From NCBI GenBank assembly GCA_016936455.1, contig JAFGXV010000046.1, positions 1-56,445 of the forward strand: 56,445 nt of DNA. The letters run 5' to 3'. Below are positions 16,556 through 25,498 of this stretch, in pieces; positions within the stretch are counted from its first letter, which is position 1, and every line of letters starts with the position of its first letter. Position numbers and translations under genes: made by a program. The notes beneath the pieces are model-generated. The model had not been told where the DNA came from. It saw only the letters and a list, made by a program, of their open reading frames with translations, and did no database searches. Source of the stretch: Desulfuromonadaceae bacterium (GTDB taxonomy: Bacteria; Desulfobacterota; Desulfuromonadia; Desulfuromonadales; Desulfuromonadaceae).

Positions 16556-17878
16556 ATGCCGCACCGTCTTCAGTGGGAGCAACTGCTGTCGTCCAAACGC
16601 GTCAACCAGAGCCAGCCGGCCGCACCGGCACACAATCCGGCGGAACGCAGCGAATTTGAATCCGATTACGACCGCGTGGTGTTCAGCGAGCCCTTCCGCC
16701 GTCTGGCGCGCAAGACCCAGGTCCATCCGCTGGCGCCCAACGATCACATCCATAACCGCCTGATCCACTCCATCGAGGTCGGCAGCGTCGGCCGCTCCCT
16801 GGGCAAGAAGATTCAGGCCTTTCTGCTTGAACGCCACCCGCAGCAGCCCGACCGCTTCCGTCACATCGCCCAGATCGTCCAGGTCGGCTGCCTGGTGCAC
16901 GACATCGGCAATCCCCCTTTCGGCCACGCTGGCGAGTTCGCCATCCGCGAATGGCTGGCCGCGCATGAACAGCTGATCTTCGGCCAGCGGGCCGGGGAGG
17001 CCACCCGCGCCGACCTGAAACTGTTCGAGGGCAATGCCCAGGGTTTCCGTCTGGCCGCACGCAAGGACAACCCCCAGTGCGGCTACATGCGCCTGACCTA
17101 TGCCTCCCTCGGTTCGATGATCAAATATCCCTGGACCAGCGAAGATTCGCGGGCGCAGCAAAAAAAGAAGTTCAACGTGTTCGCCAGCGAACAGGAGATT
17201 TTTCAGGACATGGCGCAGGAAATGGGGCTCGCCTTGGCCGACGGCTCGGTGGCGCGCCACCCGCTGTCGTTTCTCACCGAGGCGGCGGACGACATCTGCT
17301 ACCGCATGCTCGACATGGAGGATGCGGTGTCCATGCGCATCTTCCCCGCCGCGCCCATCAAGGCGCTGTTTCTCACGCTGGCCGGCGCAACGGACACCAG
17401 CATGCCCATTGCCATGGCCCGCGGCGCGGCCATCGGCGCCCTGATCGACGAAGCCGTGCGCGTTTTCAAGGCCGACTATGACGCCATCATGAACGGCGAG
17501 CGGACGCAGGACCTCAAGGCCGACTTCTCCGGACGCTTCAAGGAAGGCTTCAAAGAGGTCGGCGCCCTCTACGAGGACATCTTCTCCCACCGCGCCAAGC
17601 TCGGCTATGAAATCGGCTCCTACAAGATGGTCGGCCGCATTATCAAGGCCTTTGCCCTGGCACTGCAATCCCTGGATGACAGCGACAGCTGCTACGATGA
17701 TCTGCCCTTCATTACCCGCAAATGTCTGGAACTGGCGTGGGAGAAAACCTATGTCGAGAACAACCGTCACGAAAGCTATGACTGGTGGCTGCGCCAGGCG
17801 TTTGATTTCATCTCCGGCCTGACCGACAACTACGCCATCCGCATCTCCAGCGAAATCGAAGGGATTCTCGCGCCATGA
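16556..17878 (+). CDS. dgt: Deoxyguanosinetriphosphate triphosphohydrolase (dNTPase)
   Basis: A 440-residue HD-superfamily dNTP triphosphohydrolase, splitting dGTP (or other dNTPs) to the nucleoside and triphosphate. HD signatures: HSIEVGSVGRSLG near residue 76, then VHDIGNPPFGHAGE around 116-129, and AADDICYRMLDMEDAV around 242-257. The start SESDYDRVVFSEPFRRLARK region is family-typical. Ribosome-binding site CAGGAG. Stop overlaps the next gene's start (ATGA). It probably controls dNTP pools or phage DNA replication, as in the family. Confidence 0.93.
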   Translation: MPHRLQWEQLLSSKRVNQSQPAAPAHNPAERSEFESDYDRVVFSEPFRRLARKTQVHPLAPNDHIHNRLIHSIEVGSVGRSLGKKIQAFLLERHPQQPDRFRHIAQIVQVGCLVHDIGNPPFGHAGEFAIREWLAAHEQLIFGQRAGEATRADLKLFEGNAQGFRLAARKDNPQCGYMRLTYASLGSMIKYPWTSEDSRAQQKKKFNVFASEQEIFQDMAQEMGLALADGSVARHPLSFLTEAADDICYRMLDMEDAVSMRIFPAAPIKALFLTLAGATDTSMPIAMARGAAIGALIDEAVRVFKADYDAIMNGERTQDLKADFSGRFKEGFKEVGALYEDIFSHRAKLGYEIGSYKMVGRIIKAFALALQSLDDSDSCYDDLPFITRKCLELAWEKTYVENNRHESYDWWLRQAFDFISGLTDNYAIRISSEIEGILAP

Positions 17879-18732
17879 CAAATCAGACGGATCAAAGCGA
17901 GCGCTGGGTGGTGGTCACCGGCGCCTCCAGCGGCATCGGTCGCTGCGTGGCCCTGGGTTTGCAACAGCAGGGCTATCGCGTCCTCGCCAGCGCGCGCCGG
18001 CGCGAGGATCTGCACCAGCTGGCCGCGGCCGGGCTGGTGCCCATCGCCCTGCGGCTGGAAGACTCCGCTTCCGTCAACGCCGCCATCGCCATCATCCTCG
18101 AAACCTGTCACGGCGACCTCTACGGTCTGGTTAACAACGCCGCCTACGGCCAGCCCGGCGCCGTGGAGGATCTCAGCCGCAGCGCCCTGGAGCAGCAGTT
18201 CGCCGTCAATCTGTTCGGCACCCACCAGCTGACCCAAGGCCTGCTGCCGGCGCTGCACCAGAAGCAGGGCGGACGCCTGATCAGCATCAGCTCGGTGCTG
18301 GGGCTGGTGGCCTTCCCCTGGCAGGGGGCGTACAACGCCAGCAAATTCGCCTTGGAAGGACTGACCGACACCCTGCGTCTGGAGCTGCGCGGCTCCAACG
18401 TCCAGGTCAGCCTCATCGAACCCGGCCCCATCCGCAGCGCCTTCCGCCGCCGCGCCCTTTCAGCCTTCGACGAGCAGATCGGGGCCGGAGCCAGCCGTCA
18501 TCGCCACCACTATGAGCGGGTGTGCGCCTACTATGCAGCCACGGATCATCCCACCCCTTTTACCGCCGGACCCGAGGCAGTGCTGAAACGGGTGCTTCAT
18601 GCCCTGAGCGCCGAGCGCGCCCAGCCGCGCTATGCCGTCACCCTGCCCACCTACGTGCTGGGGTTCTGCCGTCGCGTGCTGCCCACGCGCTGGCTGGATG
18701 CGCTGTTGCATCGGCTTGGGGCGATGCGCTGA
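17875..18732 (+). CDS. Short-chain dehydrogenase/reductase (classical SDR)
   Basis: A 285-residue SDR with cofactor motif VTGASSGIGR at residues 13-22, NNAAYG around 88, catalytic Ser in ISISSVLG, and the active-site YNASK around 150. Substrate cannot be told; the C-terminal extension with basic and hydrophobic stretches (FCRRVLPTRWLDALLHRLG) resembles SDRs acting on lipophilic or retinol-like substrates. Coupled to dgt by a four-base overlap. A non-coding repeat element begins 58 bases after its stop. Confidence 0.9.
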   Translation: MTNQTDQSERWVVVTGASSGIGRCVALGLQQQGYRVLASARRREDLHQLAAAGLVPIALRLEDSASVNAAIAIILETCHGDLYGLVNNAAYGQPGAVEDLSRSALEQQFAVNLFGTHQLTQGLLPALHQKQGGRLISISSVLGLVAFPWQGAYNASKFALEGLTDTLRLELRGSNVQVSLIEPGPIRSAFRRRALSAFDEQIGAGASRHRHHYERVCAYYAATDHPTPFTAGPEAVLKRVLHALSAERAQPRYAVTLPTYVLGFCRRVLPTRWLDALLHRLGAMR

Positions 18733-18790
18733 CAGGTTGCATTTTCTGCTGAGGGTGGAACGGCGGGCTGCTGTGCGTTGTTGAGCCCTC

Positions 18791-19247
18791 TGCCCACGTG
18801 ACGCGGGGTTTCGACCCCGCACGACGACCTACTTTCTTGTGGTGTGACAAGAAAGTAGGCAAAGAAGCACACCCCTTGTCCTCGCCCGCCTGTGGCGGGT
18901 GCCTTCCGTTCCGCGCCAATTCGCCGCGCTCAGAAAACTCGGGGACGTTTTCACCGTCCCCTCAAACATTCTTCGCTTGTTTCGGCGAATCGTCGCTCCA
19001 CTCCAGCGATGACAAAAGGGGGAAAGGTTTTCCTCCCATTGCGCCGCAGCCGGAGTAGACAGTTCAATGTGCGAAACAGGCGGACGAACTGTTTGAGCGT
19101 AGCGAGTTTTCGTCCGCCCGCAAATTGAACTGTCTACGCAGGGAACCCTGAAGGGGGCAGGCGCAGGGTGCCCTTTTCTGCCTACTCTTTTGGGCAAACA
19201 AAAGAGTAGGGTGCCGTGCGGGGACGCAACCCCGCGTCACGTGGGCA
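18791..19247. repeat. 457-bp non-coding element with long terminal inverted repeats
   Basis: The two ends are inverted copies of an about 85-base unit: 18791-18875 and 19163-19247 (read in reverse). The outer 20 bases, TGCCCACGTGACGCGGGGTT, are identical. Each end then carries a GC hairpin (CGGGG..CCCCG) and a 10-12 bp hairpin: CCTACTTTCTTG/CAAGAAAGTAGG on the left, CCTACTCTTTTG and AAAAGAGTAGG on the right. The arms differ between copies but keep pairing, so structure is conserved. The 630-base gap 18733-19363 holds this element and, at its end, a promoter; the frames inside it do not look like genes. It resembles dispersed intergenic repeats known from many proteobacteria, often mis-annotated as small proteins. 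It may be a non-autonomous mobile element. Confidence 0.8.
19055..19137. repeat. 83-base interrupted palindrome inside the 18.8-kb element
   Basis: GTAGACAGTTCAAT at 19055-19068 is matched by ATTGAACTGTCTAC at 19124-19137, and an inner GGCGGACGAA is matched by TTCGTCCGCC. Together they form a long stem with a side bulge and a central loop containing GAGCGTAGCGAG. It lies inside the larger inverted-repeat element and may be a separately inserted module. Confidence 0.8.
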
Positions 19248-19273
19248 CAGGCCAGCAAAAATCAGGAATCTCC

Positions 19274-19301
19274 TTTTGCACCAACCGCATCCTGCTATAC
19301 T
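19274..19301 (+). promoter_or_regulatory. Candidate promoter for the 1373-aa protein operon
   Basis: TATACT at 19296-19301 is a strong -10 box; TTTTGC at 19274-19279, 16 bases away, is a poor -35. It lies 62 bases before the ATG at 19364 and 27 bases outside the repeat element. Confidence 0.45.
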
Positions 19302-19363
19302 GAATACTTATCTTCATAACGCCGCATCGTCATCGCCCGCTGCCATAAAAAGGATACCGCTCC

Positions 19364-22300
19364 ATGCCGCGCATTCGCTCCGCTCTGCCGATCCTGCCCG
19401 CTTTGATCCTGTTCTTTCTGACGCTGTTGTGTCTGACCCTGCTGCCGGCGCCCAGCCTGCACGGCGCTCCCTTCCCCTACGACAAGCTGCCGCCCGCGCT
19501 GGCACCCTGGAGCGACTGGGTGCTGGCCGAGCAGCCGGACCATAGCTGCACGCGGGTATGGGGGCAAAACGACCAGCGCCAGTGCCAGTGGCCGAGCCGC
19601 CTGTCCCTGACCCTCAATGACCAGGGCGGCACCTTTGACCTGCAGGGGCGGCTGGACAAGGAAGACTGGCAAATACTGCCGGGGGATGCGAGCTATTGGC
19701 CGGAGCAGGTGACGTGCAACAACCAGCCGACCGCGGTGCTGCGGCAGGGGGAACGCCCGGCTGTGCGGCTCCAGGCCGGACCCTATCGCATCCGCGGCGC
19801 CTTCAGCTGGTCGCACCAGCCCGAGGTGCTGCGCATTCCGCCGCACACCGCGCTGGTCGAGCTGACCCGCAACGGCCGCTTCGTCCACCAGCCCACCTTC
19901 GAGCAGGACCAGCTGTGGCTCCAGCCCCCGCAGCACAGTGTGGTGGCGGAAAAACAGCAGGTCCGCTTTCAGGTGTTCCGCAAGCTCAGTGACACCATCC
20001 CGGCCACTCTGGTAACGCACCTGGAACTGCAGGTGGCCGGCGATCCGCGCGAGCTGCTCACCGCCACCCTGCTGCCCGAGGGTTTTGTGCCGCTCCAGGT
20101 GGACAGCCCGTTGCCGGCGCGCATTGAGGTGGACGGCCGGCTGCGCCTGCAGCTGGAGCCGGGCAGCTGGACCATCGAGGTCAGCGCCCGCCATCTGGGT
20201 CCGGCAGACCAGTTCAGCCGCCCGCCGGTGAACGGCCCCTGGAGTGCGCAGGAGATCTGGAGTGTTGAAGCGCACAACGAGCTGCGACGGATTCAGATCA
20301 GCGGAGCCGGCGCCATCGACCCGGCGCAAAGCGCCCTGCCCGCCGGCTGGAAGAGCCTGCCGGCCTACCTGATGAGCGGAACGGAAACCCTGCAGCTGAC
20401 CAGTCGCAGCCGCGGCGACGAACCGCCGGCTGCCGACCGCCTGAGTCTGCAGCGCACCCTGTGGCTGGACTTCGACGGCAGCGGTTACACCGCCGAGGAT
20501 CACTTCAGCGGCACCCTGTCCAATGCGGCGCGTCTGGAAGCGGAACCAAGCCTGCAGCTGGGGCGGGTGCAGATCAACGGCGAGGACCAGTTCATCACCC
20601 GCACCAGCCAAAGCGGTGCCAGCGGCTTCGAGGTACGCCAGCAACAGGTGGACATCCAGGCGGAAAGCCGCATCGAGCCGGCCCACATCAGCCAGCTGCC
20701 CGCCGTGGGCTGGCAACTGAACCCCGTTTCCGCCCGCACCACCCTCAATCTGCCTCCGGGCTGGCGCCTGATTGACGCCATGGGCGCGGACCGGGTCACG
20801 CCGACCTGGCTGCGCAGCTGGTCCCTGTTCGACCTGTTCATCGTGCTGGTGCTGTGTCTGAGCGTCAGCCGGTTGTGGGGCTGGCGTTACGGGCTGCTGG
20901 TGCTGATCGCCCTGGCACTGACCTACCACGAACCCCAGGCGCCCCGCCTGAGCTGGCTGAATGCCCTGATCCCCATCGCCCTGCTGCGGCTGCTGCCGGC
21001 CGGTCTGTTCCGCCAACTGACCCAGTGGTACCGCAATCTGGCCCTGCTGATCCTGCTGGTCGCGCTACTGATTTTCGCCGTGCAGCAGATCCGCACCGCC
21101 ATCTATCCGCAGCTCGACCCGCTGCAGTCCCACCGGCCGTTTGCCCCGCCCCGCGTGGCCTATCAGGTTGATAAGGCCGACCAGGTCATGGCGCGCGGCA
21201 AGCAGGTTCTTCGGGAGGAGATCAGCCTGTCTTCGATGCCGCTGCCCCTGGCCTCAAAGCTGGAGCGCTATGATCCGGACATCCTGACCCAGACCGGCCC
21301 CGGCGTGCCACGCTGGCACTGGCGGCAGGTTGAACTGCAGTGGAACGGACCGCTGCAGCAGGGGCAGCAGCTGAAACTGCTGCTGTTGCCGCCGATGCTG
21401 ACGCGCATTTTCCTGTTCAGCGGCGTGCTGTTGTGCGCGCTGCTGTTCCTGCGCCTGTGCCAACGCGATGCGCCACAGCGCCCAACAACCCCAGCGCCGG
21501 CTGCAAGCGTAGCCGCTTCGCTGCAGCTGTTGCTGGGGCTGTGCGGCCTGCTGACGCCCACACCGCTGCAGGCCGCCGACTTCCCGCCGCCGGAACTGTT
21601 GCAGCAGCTGCAGCAACGCCTCACCGCGCCCCCCGACTGCGCGCCGCACTGCGCGGCCCTGCAGCAACTGCGCGTGCGCATCAATGACCAGCTGCTGCAA
21701 CTGGAACTGGAGATCCACTGCGCCAGCGACAGCGCCGTGCCGTTGCCCTTCCCCCTGCGCCAGCTGCACCTGACCAACGCTGCGTGTGAGGGGCGCAACA
21801 CTATCGAACTCTACCGTGACGGGAACGACACCCTGTGGCTGCGCGCCACGACGGGAGCAAACCACATCACCCTGCAGGCCGCGATTCCCGAAGGGATCGA
21901 CCGCATCCAGCTGCCGCTGCCCATGCCGGCCGGCCGGGTTACGGTTCAGGCCAGTGGCTGGGACAGCCACGGCCTCAGCAACGGGCAGGGGCAGAGCAAC
22001 CCCATCGAGCTGCGCCGCCAGCATCCGGCCACCAGCCAGCGCCTGCAGCCCGGCACCATGCCGGTGTTTGTCGAGGTGACCCGTCAGCTGCAGCTCGGCT
22101 TTGACTGGCAGGTTTCCACCCGCGTGCGCCGCCTGAGCCAATCCGGCCAGGCCGCGGTGCTGCGCATTCCCCTGCTCAGCGGCGAACAGGTCACCAGCCC
22201 CGGCTTTACCCTGGATCAGGGCGACGTCGTGGTGGCGCTGCCGCCGGAGCGTGACAGCATCTCCTGGCAGTCGAGCCTCGACAAAACCAGCCAGCTGGAA

Positions 22301-23485
22301 CTGCTGGCGTCTACTGATCCCTCACGGCGTGAAATCTGGCAGCTGCAGGCCAGCCCCCTGTGGCACGTCCGCAGCGAAGGGCTGCCGCTGATCCGGCGCT
22401 ACCAGCAGGGGCGCTGGCTGCCCGAATGGCAGCCGTGGGGCCAGGAACGGCTGGTACTGACCATCGAAAAACCGCAGGGCGTCGCCGGCCAGAGTGTCAC
22501 CATTGACGACAGCAAACTGGTCCACCAGCTTGGCGAGCGGCGCAGTGAGACCAAACTGACCTGCACCCTGCGCAGCAGTCACGGCTGCGACCATCCGCTG
22601 ACGCTGCCGGAAGGCGCCCAGCTGACCGCCCTGCGCATCAACGGCCAGCCCCAACCGCTGCATCAGGACGGCCGCTCCCTGACGCTACCCCTGCAGCCGG
22701 GCCGCCAGACCGTTGAACTCACTTGGCAACAGCCGCAACCACCCGCTCTCTACACCAGTACGCCGCTGGTTGATCTGGGCAGCGCCAGCGTCAACAACGA
22801 GATCAGCCTGGAACTGCCACAGAACCGCTGGATTCTGTTGACCGGCGGCCCCCAGCTCGGTCCGGCCGTGCTATTCTGGGGCGTGCTGCTGGTACTGGTC
22901 GGCGTGGCCGCGGTCCTCGGCCGCTACGCCCCGACCCCGTTGCGCGGCTGGCACTGGCTGCTGCTCGGCGCCGGACTGAGTCAGGCCAGCCTGCCGGCGT
23001 TGCTGCCCGTCGTGCTGTGGCTGGTGCTGCTGGGCTACCGCCAGCAACAGCCGCCGCAGCGCCCCGGCCTGTTCAATCTCGGTCAGATCGTGCTGGTGCT
23101 GCTGACCCTGGCGGCGCTGGCCACCCTGATCAGCGCCATTCAGCAGGGGCTGCTCGGGCTGCCGGAAATGCAGATTGCCGGCAATCACTCCAGCGCCTGG
23201 CACCTCAACTGGTACCAGGACCGCAGCAGCGGCCCGCTGGCCCAGGGCTGGGCCATCACCGTTCCCATGCTGGTGTATCGGGTGCTGATGCTGCTGTGGG
23301 CGCTGTGGCTGGCCATGGCCCTGCTGCGCTGGCTGCAGTGGGGCTGGAGCTGCTTCAGTCACAGCGGGCTGTGGCGCAGCCTGCCGCGGCGACCGAGAAA
23401 AACACGCGCAACGACCCCGCCCGAGACACCGGCAACCCCGGAGGTTCCGGCAGAACCGGCGGCCCAACCGCAGACAAAGGAATAG
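19364..23485 (+). CDS. Very large polytopic envelope protein of unknown function, 1373 aa
   Basis: Start at the ATG after AAGGATACCGCTCC. An N-terminal hydrophobic signal (about residues 10-33) is followed by a first beta-rich extracytoplasmic region (to about 480), a group of three or four membrane helices (about 488-578), another helix near 680-698, a second beta-rich domain (about 720-1160) and four C-terminal helices (about 1167-1345), ending in a charged Pro/Glu tail. Two halves of similar layout suggest an internal duplication. There are at least four Cys residues in the first domain and a Cys-rich spot (PPDCAPHCAAL) near 760. I do not recognise a named family. It heads a tight operon with a DUF4126 gene, a 60-aa membrane protein and an EamA transporter. 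Confidence 0.85.
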   Translation: MPRIRSALPILPALILFFLTLLCLTLLPAPSLHGAPFPYDKLPPALAPWSDWVLAEQPDHSCTRVWGQNDQRQCQWPSRLSLTLNDQGGTFDLQGRLDKEDWQILPGDASYWPEQVTCNNQPTAVLRQGERPAVRLQAGPYRIRGAFSWSHQPEVLRIPPHTALVELTRNGRFVHQPTFEQDQLWLQPPQHSVVAEKQQVRFQVFRKLSDTIPATLVTHLELQVAGDPRELLTATLLPEGFVPLQVDSPLPARIEVDGRLRLQLEPGSWTIEVSARHLGPADQFSRPPVNGPWSAQEIWSVEAHNELRRIQISGAGAIDPAQSALPAGWKSLPAYLMSGTETLQLTSRSRGDEPPAADRLSLQRTLWLDFDGSGYTAEDHFSGTLSNAARLEAEPSLQLGRVQINGEDQFITRTSQSGASGFEVRQQQVDIQAESRIEPAHISQLPAVGWQLNPVSARTTLNLPPGWRLIDAMGADRVTPTWLRSWSLFDLFIVLVLCLSVSRLWGWRYGLLVLIALALTYHEPQAPRLSWLNALIPIALLRLLPAGLFRQLTQWYRNLALLILLVALLIFAVQQIRTAIYPQLDPLQSHRPFAPPRVAYQVDKADQVMARGKQVLREEISLSSMPLPLASKLERYDPDILTQTGPGVPRWHWRQVELQWNGPLQQGQQLKLLLLPPMLTRIFLFSGVLLCALLFLRLCQRDAPQRPTTPAPAASVAASLQLLLGLCGLLTPTPLQAADFPPPELLQQLQQRLTAPPDCAPHCAALQQLRVRINDQLLQLELEIHCASDSAVPLPFPLRQLHLTNAACEGRNTIELYRDGNDTLWLRATTGANHITLQAAIPEGIDRIQLPLPMPAGRVTVQASGWDSHGLSNGQGQSNPIELRRQHPATSQRLQPGTMPVFVEVTRQLQLGFDWQVSTRVRRLSQSGQAAVLRIPLLSGEQVTSPGFTLDQGDVVVALPPERDSISWQSSLDKTSQLELLASTDPSRREIWQLQASPLWHVRSEGLPLIRRYQQGRWLPEWQPWGQERLVLTIEKPQGVAGQSVTIDDSKLVHQLGERRSETKLTCTLRSSHGCDHPLTLPEGAQLTALRINGQPQPLHQDGRSLTLPLQPGRQTVELTWQQPQPPALYTSTPLVDLGSASVNNEISLELPQNRWILLTGGPQLGPAVLFWGVLLVLVGVAAVLGRYAPTPLRGWHWLLLGAGLSQASLPALLPVVLWLVLLGYRQQQPPQRPGLFNLGQIVLVLLTLAALATLISAIQQGLLGLPEMQIAGNHSSAWHLNWYQDRSSGPLAQGWAITVPMLVYRVLMLLWALWLAMALLRWLQWGWSCFSHSGLWRSLPRRPRKTRATTPPETPATPEVPAEPAAQPQTKE

Positions 23486-23488
23486 ACC

Positions 23489-24193
23489 ATGGAACAGCTC
23501 ACCCACGTCACCCAGACCATCGCCCTGACCATGGGCACCGCCTGGGCCAGCGGCCTCAACCTCTACGCCACTATTCTGGTGCTGGGGTTGATGGGCAACT
23601 CCGGCAACATGGTACTGCCCGAAAGCCTGCATATCGTGCAGGAACCACTGGTCATCGGTGCCGCCGCCCTGATGTACGCCGTTGAATTCTTTGCCGACAA
23701 GTTTCCCGGCGTCGATACCGGCTGGGACGCCATCCATACCTTCATCCGCATCCCCGCCGGGGCCGCCTTGGCCGCCGCGGCCACGGGCCAGACCGACCCG
23801 GCCATCAGCCTGGCCGCCGCCATCGTCGGCGGTTCCCTCACCGCGGCGACCCATGCCACCAAGGCTGGCACGCGAGCCGTGGTCAACACCTCACCCGAAC
23901 CCTTCAGCAACTGGGCACTATCCATTGGCGAGGATGTGGCCGTCATCGGCGGGTTGTGGACGGCCCTCAACCATCCTGTCTTGTTTCTGTGCGCCCTCGC
24001 GCTGTTCATCGTGCTGCTGATCTGGCTGCTGCCCAAACTGTGGCGCGGCATCAAGCGCATCTTCGCGACCCTGGGACGCTGGCTCGGCCTGGGAAAACAA
24101 GCGCCGGCTCAAGCGGACTTGCCAGGCGGACCGCCCCCCGCTCCGGACATAAACGCAGCGCAAGCCAACCAGACAAAAGGAGACGAGTCATGA
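23489..24193 (+). CDS. DUF4126 family membrane protein
   Basis: A 234-residue protein with the DUF4126 layout: MGTAWASGLNLYATILVLGL near the start, then the GVDTGWDAIHTFIRIPAGA segment around residues 73-91, and several membrane helices up to about 190, ending in a soluble tail rich in Pro, Ala and Gln. Function is unknown for the family. It starts three bases after the 1373-aa gene, and its stop overlaps the start of the next gene, so all are translated together. Confidence 0.88.
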   Translation: MEQLTHVTQTIALTMGTAWASGLNLYATILVLGLMGNSGNMVLPESLHIVQEPLVIGAAALMYAVEFFADKFPGVDTGWDAIHTFIRIPAGAALAAAATGQTDPAISLAAAIVGGSLTAATHATKAGTRAVVNTSPEPFSNWALSIGEDVAVIGGLWTALNHPVLFLCALALFIVLLIWLLPKLWRGIKRIFATLGRWLGLGKQAPAQADLPGGPPPAPDINAAQANQTKGDES

Positions 24194-24372
24194 AACGCTT
24201 CTGGACGCTTTTTTTCGCCAGCGCCATCCCCTTCGGACTGGTTATCTTCTTCGCCGCCATTGGCAACAACTCCTGGCAGCGCGCCCTGGCCACGGCGGTA
24301 ATCATGGCCTTTTTATTCGGTTCGGGCATGGCACAGCTCCTCAGCTGGTGGCTGAACCGACGTAAAAAATGA
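24190..24372 (+). CDS. Small two-helix membrane protein, 60 aa
   Basis: Start at 24190 (AGGAGACGAGTC before ATG) in a four-base overlap with the DUF4126 gene, and its own stop overlaps the EamA gene start by four bases. The protein MKRFWTLFFASAIPFGLVIF... has two membrane helices (about residues 5-23 and 32-55) and a basic C-terminus (NRRKK). No family recognised. The double overlap and strong start signal argue for a real, coupled gene. Confidence 0.85.
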   Translation: MKRFWTLFFASAIPFGLVIFFAAIGNNSWQRALATAVIMAFLFGSGMAQLLSWWLNRRKK

Positions 24373-25283
24373 GCACTGAGCATCCGTCACAAACCTGCCT
24401 GCTGCTAATTCTTCCGCCGCTGTTCTGGGCTGGAAACTCGGTGCTTGCACGCGGCATCGCCGACCAGATTCCGCCCGTCACCCTGGCCTTCTGGCGCTGG
24501 GCTCTGGCGCTGATTATCCTGCTGCCCTTCACCTGGCGACAACTCTGTCAGGACTGGCCGGAGATCAAACGCGGCTGGAAGCAGATCGCCGTGCTGGGAC
24601 TGCTGGGCATCGCCTCGTTCAACACCCTGCTGTATACGGCCGCCCACACCACCACAGCCCTCAATATTGCCCTGACCCAGGCGCTCATGCCGGTGGTGAT
24701 CGTGCTGATGAGCTATGTCCTGTTTGGCGATGGCATCCATCGGCGACAGGCGGTGGCCATCACCCTGTGCCTGCTGGGGGCCGGCTATGTCGTCATCCAG
24801 GGGAACCCTCAGCGTTTGATGTCCATGCAGTATGTAACAGGCGACCTGCTCATGCTGCTGGCCGTCTGTCTCTATGCCCTCTATTCGGTGCTGCTGCGCA
24901 CCCGGCCGGCGGTTCACCCGATGAGCTTTCTGACCAGCACTTTTACCGTCGGCGTCGTTCTCCTGCTGCCTCTCTATCTGTGGGAAACACAAACCACAGC
25001 AGGGTGGGTTCTCTCCTCCTCGGTGGTTACGAGTCTGCTCTATGTCGCCCTCTTCCCGTCCATTCTGGCGTATCTGTGCTGGAATCGGGGCATTCATGAA
25101 ATCGGTGCCAACCGGGCCGGACTCTACATCAACCTGATTCCGCTATTCGCAGCGCTGCTGGCGATCCTGCTGCTGGGAGAACATTTTCAGAGCTATCATC
25201 TGGTCGCTGGCAGCCTGATTGTCAGCGGCCTGCTACTGTTCAATCTGCCCGTGGCCAAAAAGAGCAGAGAGCTCGCCCCCTGA
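24369..25283 (+). CDS. EamA/DMT-family transporter
   Basis: A 304-residue drug/metabolite transporter with ten predicted membrane helices in two EamA repeats. Signatures include LPPLFWAGNSVLARGIAD at the start, PVTLAFWRWALALIIL, and in the second half YVALFPSILAYLCWNRGI and GANRAGLYINLIPLFAALLA. Members export amino acids, nucleosides or small metabolites; substrate unknown. Coupled to the 60-aa gene by ATGA overlap; last gene of the operon. No terminator is obvious after it. Confidence 0.93.
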   Translation: MSTEHPSQTCLLLILPPLFWAGNSVLARGIADQIPPVTLAFWRWALALIILLPFTWRQLCQDWPEIKRGWKQIAVLGLLGIASFNTLLYTAAHTTTALNIALTQALMPVVIVLMSYVLFGDGIHRRQAVAITLCLLGAGYVVIQGNPQRLMSMQYVTGDLLMLLAVCLYALYSVLLRTRPAVHPMSFLTSTFTVGVVLLLPLYLWETQTTAGWVLSSSVVTSLLYVALFPSILAYLCWNRGIHEIGANRAGLYINLIPLFAALLAILLLGEHFQSYHLVAGSLIVSGLLLFNLPVAKKSRELAP

Positions 25284-25498
25284 AATAATCCGCCGCAAAC
25301 AAGACAGACCTTCTGCAATCTGAAAAATTCGCAAAGCTGTCAACGACGTAAGCAGGAAACCGTTCGATTCGACGAGGGGAAAATCTTTGCTCATTAAAAG
25401 ATCGTCAGATATTTCAACCAAACACCTCGGAGAATCGGAGCAGAACATAGCAGCTACCACGCAACCAGAATGTACCCTCTCCCGGACAAGCATCGCTC

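Noticed and set aside
15845..17881. A 678-codon open frame antisense to thiE and dgt
   Set aside because: It lies opposite two well-identified genes in GC-rich DNA, where long antisense frames arise from codon bias; its translation has low-complexity Gly/Ala/Val/Asp composition and no start signal.
18651..19258. Several 60-120 codon frames within the 18.8-kb repeat element
   Set aside because: They overlap on both strands, follow the inverted-repeat structure and show no ribosome-binding sites; similar frames are commonly mis-annotated from dispersed repeats.
19295..21016. A 573-codon frame antisense to the 1373-aa gene
   Set aside because: Gln/Gly/Ala-rich shadow translation, and the plus-strand gene has signal peptide, membrane helices and coupling to its operon.
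25233..25493. An 86-codon minus-strand frame overlapping the end of the EamA gene
   Set aside because: No start signal and no recognised motif; partly opposite a real gene. It might be debris of the degraded island but cannot be supported.
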